A stretch of 64,000 bases of DNA, from positions 1,593,095 to 1,657,094 of the forward strand of contig JANVCC010000125.1 of assembly GCA_025345505.1 (NCBI GenBank). The letters are read 5' to 3'. The notes under the pieces were generated by a model that was not told the origin of the DNA, searched no databases, and saw nothing but the letters and a program-made list of their open reading frames with translations. This DNA comes from Todiramphus chloris collaris. Taxonomy: Eukaryota; Chordata; Aves; Coraciiformes; Alcedinidae. This document shows positions 22,701-33,364 of the stretch, piece after piece (within the stretch, counting starts at the first letter, position 1; the number at the start of each line of letters is the position of its first letter). Both the position numbers and the translations under genes were made by a program.

Positions 22701-25126
22701 TACCCAAATGCATACTTAGGAACTCTGCTGATTCAAAGTCATTTTTTCTGGCTTTCCAGTGCTATTTGTAGCCCCAAACCCACAGGAGGCATCAGCAGCT
22801 CTTCCATTGGGGTTTTTTCACCAGGTCCTACAAGTAAATTCTTAGCTTCTCTGTATGGAAGGACCTTTAGTATACATCAGTGACACGGACTTGGTTAACA
22901 TCTGAGCTGGTCTGAGATGGCATCCTTCCCATTTTGACCTCAGTAGAGTACAGTTTGGTTTGGGGTCTGACTTTGATACGGTGAAAATCAGAAAGATCAT
23001 TAAGCAAGAGTGAATTTGCAAGCCTGTCTCAGAATGCAACCTTCACGCTTTAATTAACAACAACAACAGCAGCAAAAAGGCTATTTTGCAGCAAAGGTGG
23101 CTTTCAACAACATCAATTTAAGAAGCTGCCTCCTCCTCTGTCACTCTTATTTGCATTTCAGCCATTAGTTGTTTTTTTAAGGCATTATCTCCTGGCTATA
23201 ACAAGTCAACAGCAGCAGGTACCATCACAACGCGCTTTACTTCAAGGGCCAATTTATCACAATGGTGAGGAAGAAGCCCAAGGTAAGGGAGAGGAATCCA
23301 TTCTCCTCACAGGAGCAGTCCTTTGGGGATCGATTAAATTCAGCAGTATGATGTACGACCCAAAACACATGGCAATACTCAACAATAGTCCTCTCAAATG
23401 GCATTGTCCCCTGTGACTCTCAGGTACCCAGACGAGAGATGCGACTCACTCCCCCTGAGCTTGTGACCACAGGGGCCATACACACAGCAGGAAAGTAAAT
23501 CCCAACAGACCCGTTTACTGGCACGAGGAACCAAATATTATTGTATTCCCACAGCATGTCTGGGAAAGATTGAACTCTTTGGGCTGTCAAAGCAAGGAAC
23601 CTGATGGGAGCAAGTTACATAGGCTCTTGCGAAAGTTAATGGAAGGAGATGGGCACTCAGAGCTTGAATCATGTCTCCTGTCTTGGACAGTCTTTGAAAA
23701 GGATGAATCACTCTCTGGAGGTATCTCTTCCTAGAGTCTAGACAAATAACTTCCAGGCCACTGCAGTCAGATTATATGAATCCCACTCAAGACACTTGAA
23801 TATGAAGCTACAATATTATTTCGTTCCATTTATCGATCTCAGTTCCGACCCAACATCTGTTCTCAGCTCAGAACCACCCTCCAGCTAGCAGAGCCATTTG
23901 CCAGAACGTGTTAGCACTAGTGACTGAGATTCTGCTTGTGTCATATTAGTACCGCAGCCTCTCACGGAGCTGTTATGTCTTCACTGACAAAACTGAGAGG
24001 TTTTTATAGTAGGTAACTAATATATGCTATCCATTTTGCTATAAAATCCTGGAGGAACAAAGCACGGTGATTTCTACTGCAGTGTAGCTAAACGAAGTCT
24101 TGCCCAGAGGTGGTAGATTGGGTTGATTGTGTGTAGTTACACTGCAGTAAAAATGTCCTGTATTTCATCTTCACTAGGGCTTTAACGTGTTATGGCTTTT
24201 TATCTACCTCACCGTAAAAAAAAGGACTGATGCTTCAGGCTGAAAGGACACCGCTTTATTTTCCAGAGTTTCTGTGTATATATATATATAATTATTTTTT
24301 TATTTATATATAGAAATATATATAGAAACAAATTTATGTCTTACACCCACACACACTTCTATATTTATTTTATATATGAATTTCTTAATAACCTAGAGCA
24401 CAGATCACGTTATAGCCAAACTGACACTAAGTGTTGACTATTAAGTTGTAAGGAAATGAATAGAGTTTTGAAACCTGGCATCACACGAAGCTGCTACTCA
24501 ACAGTTTAGGACAGCAAGTGAGAAAACCCACGGCATCCAACTGATCTACCTTCCCAGAAAGCTACCCCACCTACTGCTGGGCAGCAATAGCAGTAGTGCT
24601 CACAGTTCCCCAAATGCAGAGAGTACCAAAAAGGCATTTTATGCAGAATGCTGAACTGTTCTCCATCATTTACAGCTGTAGTCATACAGCAGAACTTGTT
24701 ACAAGCTCTTATTTGCATTGTGAAGAACTTAATTAGTACCTTATTTAAAAAAAAAAACCCAAAACCCAGTTCTCCTAGGTGTTCAAAATGCTCCCACTGC
24801 TTTGGTTTCGCATTATATACAAGATTACTGATTTGAAAAGGAATTTGGTATTTGGGTGTAACTTGTAAGGAACTTGATGGGATTGAAACACTAACCCTAC
24901 AATTTACTAACAAAAATAGCCCACCAGCTAAACCATGATGCAGCTCTACCACTGGGGAAGGAATATTCTTAGCAGACTGGTACATTACAATTTAACCTTG
25001 CCTGTTGAAAACAAAACGAGAAGCTGAAATTCAGTGGCAGAAAGGGCTGATAACCTCTATGAGCTTCCACGGAAGAAAGGATGCACCACTTCGTATGATC
25101 AAAGGCTGAAAAAGGAACGGCTATGT
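19753..25126. other. Non-coding, AT-rich microsatellites, one hairpin
   Basis: About 5.4 kb without a recognised gene. It holds AT-alternating patches at 21271-21300 and 24276-24325, T-runs near 22670-22700, A-run/CCC patches (21497-21540, 24748-24768), and the inverted repeat at 24070-24154. Confidence 0.5.
24070..24154. repeat. 24-bp inverted repeat (miRNA-like or MITE-like hairpin)
   Basis: The arms at 24070-24093 and 24131-24154 match as reverse complements at 21 of 24 positions (shared core TACTGCAGTGTA), separated by 37 nt. One mismatch would be a G:U pair in plus-strand RNA. Confidence 0.8.
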
Positions 25127-25436
25127 CACAGAATCATAGAATCATTCAGGTTGGAACAGACCCTTGGAATCATCAAGTCCAACCAAGTTCTAAACCATGC
25201 CCCTCAACATCACATCTAAACAATCCTGGAACACACCCAGGGATGGTGATTGAACCCCCTCCCTGGGCAGCCTCTTCCAGTCTCTGACTATTCTTGCTAT
25301 GAAAACTTTCTCCCTGATGTCCAGTCTAAACCTCCCCTGTTGCAACTCGAATCCATCCCCTCTTGTTCCACCCCTAATCACCTGTGAGAAGAGACCAGCA
25401 ACAACCTCTCTACCATGTCCTTTCAGGTAGCTGTAA
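25127..25436 (-). mobile_element. CR1 LINE 3' end
   Basis: Inverted tail CACAGAATCATAGAATCATT, then GGTTGGAACAGACCCTTGGA, CCTCCCTGGGCAGCCTCTTC and CACCTGTGAGAAGAGACCAG. About 310 bases of a truncated element. Confidence 0.9.
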
Positions 25437-28400
25437 TTTGTCTTTTGAGTAAAACCCCATTCAAGTTTGAACCCCAGGAACAACATGAAGATCTCTCTGC
25501 AAGGTTTACACCTATCAGAGACCTACCTACACCTTCAAAATAAGCCCGTAGAAATTCAAATGACAAGCTTTGCTTCAGTCCTGAGCACAGGGATAAATAG
25601 CATGGGCTTCTGAAGACAGCTCAGCAAGACATAGAACTGGAAGCACTGGTTTCATCCCAGATCCTAAGAAAAAAATCAGTGAACCTGCCCATTTTGTTTC
25701 AGGTGTTAAGGTGACAGCTTACCCAGGTCTGAGCGTGGGTTTGTTCTCACAGTTCCCTTCTGCCAGTGAAGTTAAACTGATTTCAGAAGCAATTTCCAGG
25801 TGGTGCAAAGAACTTGGTTCGACAATAGGAAAGGTCACAAATTTTCCAGTGAAGCTACTTGAGGAGTAAGTAGCTGTTTACCCAGGCCAGACTTTCTGTG
25901 CTAAGCTTTTGCCCAAGTATCACTGGCAGCCTGTGACCAGCAATGGCTGTTTCCTTCCTGCAAGACCCACCACCCTCCCCACTACCTCCAAGCTCCCTCA
26001 TTACCTGGGATATTAGGATCTGCAGCTCTCACTGCAGTTATTCATCACAAGACTTTGAGGCTTGAATATATGGAGCAAAGAGGAAAAAAAAACCCAACAA
26101 CAACCCATTCCTGAGAGACCAAGCTCACCGTTGCTATAAGGGGTTTACAGCAACATGAATTTCATAAGAAGCTGAAAGGTTCAAGAAAACCACCACTGCA
26201 TTTCAGGAAAAGTACATTATGCTGTGATGGGACCTTTAATGCATTGCATGGGGGGGTTATACTCTGCCAAACATTCACACTGTCATTTGCAGTGAATTCT
26301 ACCAGCTCCATCAGCAGAACTGGGACTAAGTCTCCACAGACCTTTCCAGACTTGGCTTCCCCAGTCCTAAATAGAATTACATGTCCAAATCAAAGGAGAG
26401 CAGAGCAAATCTTTAATTGACAGGTGCCCCTAACCAGGGCAGGTGATGCTCTACTCTCCATTTACACCCTATGCTGAAAGATACCATTAGATTTTTATGG
26501 GAATTGCTACATAAAGATTTAAAAAAAAAAACAAAACAAAACCAACAAACAAATAAAACCCAACACACACACACACACACAAACACAAAAAAAACCTCAA
26601 ACACACAATAAAAGCCAAACAATAACAAAAAAAAACCCACCCAGGCCTAGAGCATTAAGTGGTGTCCTTTCAATCTGAGGTCAGTTAGGTCAATTTAGGG
26701 GCTGTTCATGAGGAAGGAAGAACACCCTGACTGCACAAGAGCTGCTGAGGTTTAAAACATTTTAGCTTTGGGAAGAACACATGGCAAGGGTTTTTCTCCT
26801 CATCTCTCTGTTTTTCTTGGACGGAAAAGCCAGTATCTAATCCTGAAACCTCAGAGGTTTGTGTCTTGCCCTAGCCTCCTGCTGAACATCTCCCCAGCTT
26901 CAAGAGGTTATTCTTTCTACCGAGCATTCCTTATCAGTCCATCAGCAAGCACACACCAAGACAGACAGTGCTGCCCCAAGGATGAGTCCTCTCTTTCATC
27001 CCATCATTTGGACTCCACCAAAGCAGGGCAGAAAGCCTGCTGGAAAAATATTGGGCTCCACAGCCTAATTTTGAAAGTGCTGAGCACCCACAGCTCCTAC
27101 AAAATCAATGAGGGCTGCAGGCGGTGTTGAAAAGCGAAGCTACTAATAACTTTCAGCACATGACAATACGTTCCAGCTTTCTGCCCGCTCCTATTTCTGT
27201 ATCTCTGCTTCATTCCAACACTATTTAGAAATGGCTCCCAGAGTCACCATATTTTTCCTCTTTTCGTTCTCTAAACGGCACATTACTTTTTCATAAGATG
27301 CAATTTCCCCTGCCGCTGAGACCCATACTTCTCCTCGTTCTCTCAATGCTTCTTCCTAACGTTGCTTTTATTTGTCATGAGTCTAATCTCCTCTCTGCCT
27401 TTACAATTAGCTTCACTGTACATCAAACATTGTTCACAGAAATTTCTTGTCTGAAATGCAAGAAATACCATTGCAGGGTAGGGGAGATGTGATCGCTCAG
27501 CTCGATTCTGTGGTTTTTGGACACGATGCCGTTGGCAGTCCAGGGAACCATTGCTTTATGGAAAGCAACTGTCCCAAGTTTTGTGATGCTACTATTTGTA
27601 TGTAACTGTTGAAGAAACAAATCAGAGATCAGAAAGGTGAGTGCAAAAGGTTTAACTGATCTCATTCTATTATATTTCTACCTTCAGAGTCCTTTATTAA
27701 GGTTCCCAGCGATCTGTAGGAAGCTGCAGGTTTGGAACAGACTCCTTTTCTCCTCTGTAGCAAAGCAGTAACAGCCTTTTCTGCCACAGACTTACTTCCA
27801 AAGCTCTGTTATTTGGGTGGCTCCTGGATTCATACATTTACTCCTTCAGCAGAAAGGAGAAATCAGGCCACAGCTGCTGCAAGGCTGAAGTTCCTCCTTC
27901 TCTGAAGGCAACATCTAAGGCATTGCTCTTTCCAACATCCAAGGGAAGAAAAATAAATCAACAAATTGCTTTCCACAAGTATAGCAGAGCTCACATCTGT
28001 TTGGGGAGGTGGAGAGAAACTACCTGGGTGCAGGATCAGAGAAATGCCAAAGTGCTGCCTGCACAGTGCATATCCAAGTGAAGAGGGTGGTCAGCCTGCT
28101 CATTGAACCTACCAATGATTCCCAGCAACATGCTTCCAACCAGCCACAGCACATGCCCAGGGAAGGGATGCTCTGTCATTAGAGCTGCACCCCTGAACAA
28201 CCAGAAGCTAAGTCAGTAGTAAAGCAGCACACTGAAAAGCCTATTTAAGGAAAATGGAAGAGAATCATGAAGAGATCCATCTGCGGTGGGGTATTTTTGT
28301 TACACGGGCCATTTATTTAAGGCAAGCAAGCTGTGCTGAAGCCTAGAAGTGGAGTTTGAATGGGAAGAACCTGCTTAGCAATCCACTTTGTGCACACTTA

Positions 28401-28862
28401 AACCAGAGGATAGCTGAGCACAGGCTCACATTTATGATGGGAGCACATGGGAGGATTTTCCTCGGCTTTCTGAAGTCCTTCGCTGATCTTCATCGAGCTG
28501 ATAGGAACTAGCACTTCCAAAGGATGCAGTCCAGGTCTTCCTCCCACCCTTACTTATTTGTTCTCACCTTGTGCAAGTTCCTTCCCTGAGACAACAAATG
28601 CCCATACGGCTGCCTGGTGAGCTAAATCTGAGTAAAAAACTAATCTGGGAAAGAAAACAAGAACATTTATTGGCTCCCTGCTGTAGTTCATGGTGAGGCC
28701 GCATAAATGCCTGAGCTGGCAGATGGAAGAAAGAAGTTAGGCGGAATAAGGCTTTCTTTTTTAGCAGTAGGGCTGGATTTAACTGGTCATAAAACAGCAC
28801 TGTTGCTAATCTCAGAATAAACCTATTCATTTCAGACTCCCGAGCAAAATAGGAAGTTATTT
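25437..28862. other. Non-coding; A-rich island and CA repeat
   Basis: No gene recognised. An A-rich island at 26520-26640 with embedded CCC groups includes a (CA)n run at 26561-26580. Confidence 0.5.
26561..26580 (+). repeat. (CA)n microsatellite
   Basis: About ten tandem CA units within the A-rich stretch 26520-26640; likely length-variable. Confidence 0.9.
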
Positions 28863-29313
28863 AGAATCACAGAATCATTTAGGTGGGAAAAGACCTTTAA
28901 GATTGTAAAGTCCACTCGTTAACCCAGCGCTGCCAGGTCCCCACTAAACCGTGTCCCTCAGCATCACATTTACAGGCCTTTTAAATACCTTCAGAGATGG
29001 TGACCCCAGCACCTCCCTGGGAAGCCTGTTCCAATTCTTGACAACCCTCTCTGTGAAGAGCTTTTCTCCTACTATCCAACCTAAGCCTCCCCTGGCACAA
29101 TTTGAGGCCATTCCCTCTTGTCCTGTTGCTTGTTACTTGAGGAAAAGGACCAATCCCCACCTCTCTACAACCTCCTTTCAGATGGTTGCAGAGAGTGATA
29201 AGGTCTCTCCTGAGCCTCCTTTTCTCCAGGCTAAACAACCCCAGGTCCCTCGGCCACTCCTCATAATACCTGTGCTCTAGACCCTTCACCGGCTTGATGC
29301 GCTTCTTTGGACA
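28863..29313 (-). mobile_element. CR1 LINE 3' end
   Basis: Inverted tail AGAATCACAGAATCATTTAG, then the 3' region reaching CTTTTCTCCAGGCTAAACAA and CTCTAGACCCTTCACCGGCT. The minus strand reads [20 protein letters not shown], a CR1 pol C-terminus. About 450 bases, 5'-truncated. Confidence 0.9.
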
Positions 29314-29579
29314 TGAAAAATTTAAATGCTAAGGAGATTACACAGTGGTAGAAGAAAACTGTAGGCATGATCTATGAAAATAGTCACTTCTGCACAATCT
29401 GTGGAGAAACTAAGGACCAGGTAGCAGCAACCGTGCACTCCCTGAGCTCAAAGATTTCTGCCTGCCAGACACCAGCTCTGGAAACATCTTGATCTATTCT
29501 GCTGATGACTGGACTAAGTGGAAAACCTGATCTGAGATTTTGAGGTGTTTGATTTGAAAACAAAACAAACAAACAAAAA

Positions 29580-29630
29580 AATCATAGAATCATAAAATTA
29601 TTTAGGTTGGAAAAGACCTTTAAGATCTGG
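29580..29630 (-). mobile_element. CR1 LINE tail fragment
   Basis: AATCATAGAATCATAAAATT and TTTAGGTTGGAAAAGACCTT: the last ~50 bases of a CR1 in minus orientation, preceded by an AAAC-rich stretch. Confidence 0.8.
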
Positions 29631-29639
29631 CATTTAAGG

Positions 29640-30950
29640 CCTTCAAGAACCTAACAATGCCAAGAGAAAAAGAACATCTTTGCTGTGCTTCCTGAAGCCA
29701 TAGTCCAAGTTACCAGGCTGTCCTTCAACCCACCCAGCAGCAGCAGAAAGTTGTGTCATTTCATGACCACTAAGCCCATCAAATATTTTGTCTCCTCCCA
29801 ACCTAGCATCTATGAAAAGTGATTTTTTTCTTTTCCTTTTTATTATATTTTTTTTTCCTTTTTCAAGCAACAAGTAAATCAGTTGGAAATTCTGCCACAG
29901 GAAATCACAGTTTGTCAGCAAAAGTGATCATAAAAGGATGTGCAATTCCGCCATCCGTGATAGAAGAGATTTCCAGAAGTTGGATATGTTTTGGAGTTTG
30001 AGAAAGCCACCACTGCAGCTGGAGGAGAAGAGCATCAAGCAGCAAAAGGAGGTATCAGTGGTGATATCAGCTGGGTCACTGCCTGCTGAGCTTTTAGCAG
30101 ACTTCCCAAAACATCTGGAAGTGATTAGATTTTGAAGTGTGGATCAAACTATTAGTAGCTGAACTTAGCTTGGACATAATCTTAAGTAGCCAAATGTGGA
30201 TTGCTGGACATCCTAATCAGACCTTAGCCTGTCAGACATCAGTTAGTACTCCAAAACACCTCACCCTTCTCTGCATTCAACATGAAGGTGAGTGCCACAG
30301 ATTTTTCCAAGCAATAGGTGTACTTGTGACATGCCCTAAGTTCTGCCAGACGACAAGAAGCTACGGATGACATTAGTAAGACATCTCCACACACCATCAC
30401 AACAATGAGAAAGATCTCTCGCAGTAAGACCAAGCTCTCTTTGACAAACATAAACCTCCTATTTACCTACCAGAAGCAAATGCTAGTATATTTTTAAATA
30501 TTCCATAGCTGCCTGTTGTTATCTCTACAACATAAAAGCAGAAAGCCTATTTAGGAAGTGTGTAGTATCTCTGGAATTTTTAGCAGAATGTATCTCTCCT
30601 GCTTCCCTGTGAAAGCATCACCCATTTTTTGCCTGCTAACTATAGTCCAGAATGTAATGGAGATGTTTGGCAAAAATATCTTCCTCTGCCACAATGTCCC
30701 ACTGAGCACACATGTTATTCTTCAGTTCTGCTATGCTTCCTTCCAGATCAAATGGGAGCGAAAATGCTATTAATGCACTTAATGACATGTTCTTTAGCAA
30801 TAAATTCAGTCAAATATAGCAAGATGGAATAACTGAGTCTAGGACAGACGTCCAGTGAGACCTGAGACAAGCGATTCCAAACAGCTGCTGGCATGAAATC
30901 CAGTATCTGCAGCACTTCATGACTGTTCACATTTCAGTAGTACAGCAGTA
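29640..30950. other. No feature recognised
   Basis: Non-coding; T-rich patch near 29820-29870. Confidence 0.5.
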
Positions 30951-31110
30951 CAAGGACTGGAAGACTCATCACTGGTCATTACAACCAAAAAAAAATCCAA
31001 AACTCAAGGACTGGAAGACTTAGCACTGGTGAGTACAACCAAAAAACCCCCAAAACTCAAGGACTGGAAGACTCATCATGGGTCAGTACAACCAAAAAAA
31101 CCCCCAAACT
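30951..31110 (+). repeat. 53-54-nt tandem repeat, three copies
   Basis: Units start at 30951, 31005 and 31058, each beginning CAAGGACTGGAAGACT, followed by a variable TCATCACTGGTCA-like part, TACAACC, an A-run and a C/A-rich end. Copies are about 85-90% alike by eye. Confidence 0.9.
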
Positions 31111-32673
31111 TTCTACCATTTCCTCTCTTTGATCCACGTGTCTCCCAGGAGCTCACAAAAGATGATGTCTATTAAAACCCTCACGTGACTGTGGCACTTT
31201 TGTCTAGTGCAGGGATTAGCAGCTTGGCATGCACCCTTGTCACGTTGTCCACCCCCCCAGCAGTTTGTATGTTCCTGCTCTATGCAGTGCTGCCAATAAA
31301 AATGCAGAAAGTTGACTACAACAGCTATTAAAAGTTTTATCTTCTCAAGGTGTTTAAGGTATAGCCCTTAGGGTGAACTCCTTTCCTGTGCCTGCTGTGT
31401 TAACACGGAACTTAAAAGCAGTACAGGCACAAGAAAACACTTGGTTTCAGGGAAAAAGACCAAGCTTCTTCAGGCTGCATAGTTTACAGTCCACGTCCAC
31501 CACGACTTCCACTTGTATTCACATTACACCATCCATACCTGATTCTATTCAGGCTGTAAAAAAAGCAGCCACACCTTGATGGTGCTGAGCAATGCCAACT
31601 GGTTTTGCACCTGCTCCTGGAAGCCACTCTTTAAGAAGCATACCTAAATCCTGAGCATTATGTTAACACACTTTTTTTCTTGAAAGCAGAGGTCACAGAG
31701 AACAACAAAAGAGCTTCACCACACAAGCCTCAAGGCTTGCTTTTTTGTCAGGCAACTTCTTGTCACCTGATGGTAACACAACTTGCCGTCCTGCAGACCT
31801 GGTTATTACACCATAGCATCACACAGGGAATTAGCTGTTGTCTCTCGAGTTCAGACCTATGAACCTGAGCAGCATCTCATGGTTTTGACCCAAAATGCTC
31901 CCAGTAACCACAACACACTGCAAAAAGCAGCAAAACCAGGTAACCTTTATGTAATAAGAGGAGGAGAGGGTTTTATCAGTGGTGAAGTAGAAAGGGCCAT
32001 ACGATTGCCATTCCCATCGAAGTGCTGGGAGATATCAGCCAAAATGCCACTACAGAAATCCACAGCTCATTTTCAGTGTGAATTTCACACATTCTTCTCC
32101 ATTAGAAACCATTCAAAACATCACCAAGGTTTATGTACTTGATTGCCAGAGCACTAGGGAACACCATTTGTCAGTAGAGGTGGAATGCTGGAAGCCAGAA
32201 AAGCACAAGTATCCTTTTGGTTCCTAAAGGATCATTCTCAGCATCGTCCAGAGCGCACTTTTCACAGTGCAATGCCAGAAAGTAAATGGGGGAGGGAAGG
32301 AAAACCTAGTTCCTATACATAATAAACCAAAATTAGGGTATAAATAGGATGTCACTCTTCATTATCAGTAGTTGGAAACATTATAAAGTAATTGAACTAC
32401 ATCAGAACCAAAAGTGAAATCACATTTTGCTCTCTAGTTGACTACCAGAAGTTGACCTATAGTTAATACTGATTTAGGCAGAAGAACCCAGATGTGATCA
32501 TCTCATCACCTTCCAAGTAGTGAAATGACTTCTTACACAGTGGAAGACACTAAAATAAGGAATTATCAGCATAGAATTCTAATGATGAAAGAAAATAATC
32601 ACAGCCTTTCATACCTGTATGCTATCTGAAACTGTGGTAATTCTGATGGTGTAGAACTGGGAGCTCTACTTAC
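31111..32673. other. Intronic sequence next to the vWA exon, nothing recognised
   Basis: Short ORFs only, no repeats recognised. The COL22A1 donor GTAAGT is at the right edge. Confidence 0.5.
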
Positions 32674-33240
32674 TTTCACAGAGACGTCTTCTCAGCTTCC
32701 CTCGAATTTTATCGATGGCATTGTAATCGGAGACATGAAACACGTGAGCAGACTTGGGTTCTGAAGCAATCTCATCCAGTTCCTCTTTCAAGGCTTCACC
32801 AACACCCACGGCAAAGATCCTAATCCCAGCCTGACGGGCTGCAGTGGCTGGATCCAAGACATAATCCTGGCTCCTTCCATCAGTCAAAAGGATAGCCACT
32901 TTTTTAACAGTTTGATCGTTAAGTCTCCCACCAGCTTCTTTGGAAAAACTGTAGGTGTTGATGTACCTGAGAGCATCTCCGGTGTTAGTATTACCCCCGT
33001 AATACTTAATTTTTCGCGCAGCCTCTTTGATTTCCTCACGGGTTTTGTACTTTCCCAGGTCGAACTCTGTGGTCGGACGATCACTGTACCGCACCACACC
33101 TACGCGGGTTTTGTCCGGGCCGATCTCAAAAGTTTCCACCAAATTAGACACCCACTGACGAACTTTCTCAAAATCTTCTTTTCCGACGCTGGAGGAGGCA
33201 TCCAAGATGAAGACAAGGTCATAGTGAACATTCTTGCAAC
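32674..33240 (-). CDS. COL22A1: COL22A1 vWA-domain exon
   Basis: This 567-nt exon encodes residues 31-219 of collagen XXII alpha 1, plus the first base of codon 220, and is phase 1 at both ends, as is usual for shuffled extracellular modules. It holds one complete von Willebrand factor A domain, a secreted ligand-binding fold. The metal-ion-dependent adhesion site is intact: DASSS (spliced residues 44-48), the Thr of NTNTGDAL (residue 117) and the Asp of LLTDGRSQD (residue 151). Other landmarks are the opening strand CKNVHYDLVFILD, RTRVGVVRYSD-like TRVGVVRYSD, GIRIFAVGVGEALKEELDEIASEP, and the end KIRGKLRRRLCE. The acceptor is TTCTGCCGCTCCTGCAG, ending at 33241, and the donor is GTAAGT at 32673-32668. 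The ORF runs on three codons into the intron (SK, then stop) and upstream through the acceptor to 33316; these extensions are not part of the spliced coding sequence. The assignment to COL22A1, rather than to COL12A1, COL14A1 or COL20A1, rests on near-identity to the remembered mammalian sequence. Confidence 0.95.
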
Positions 33241-33322
33241 CTGCAGGAGCGGCAGAAAATATTGCTAAGGGAAGATGAAAGAGGAGTACCAGACATACCA
33301 AATGTTCCCGACGCATGGCTCC

Positions 33323-33364
33323 CTAGTGAGCAGTTTGGAGGAGGCAGCGAACCCTCCCCCCCAT
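33323..33364 (-). other. Short ORF upstream of the alternative in-frame ATG
   Basis: A minus-strand ATG (33364-33362) opens a 13-codon ORF that ends with TAG at 33325-33323, six bases before the ATG at 33316. It follows an acceptor-like site (CTGCACTTTCTCTGCAG, ending at 33366). It matters only if an mRNA includes this intronic stretch as an alternative 5' exon of COL22A1, in which case it would be an upstream ORF. Confidence 0.25.

Larger units (their letters stand above)
1..32673 (-). other. COL22A1: Presumed large COL22A1 intron after the vWA exon
   Basis: The vWA exon ends with a strong donor (AAA/GTAAGT on the minus strand). The next COL22A1 module should begin with the second and third bases of an Asn codon and encode a cysteine-containing linker and a thrombospondin-N-terminal-like domain. 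I searched by eye for minus-strand sequence resembling that module and for collagen Gly-X-Y exons and found none, so the intron probably extends past the left edge. A short exon could have been missed. Confidence 0.55.

Noticed and set aside
28262-28290. Minus-strand MDLF motif as a COL22A1 exon
   Set aside because: Only four residues agree and the flanks do not continue the similarity.
32666-33316. The full 216-codon ORF as the first COL22A1 exon
   Set aside because: The ORF crosses a strong acceptor at 33241 and a strong donor at 32673, and a matching signal-peptide exon exists at 37483-37573. Kept only as a possible alternative start.
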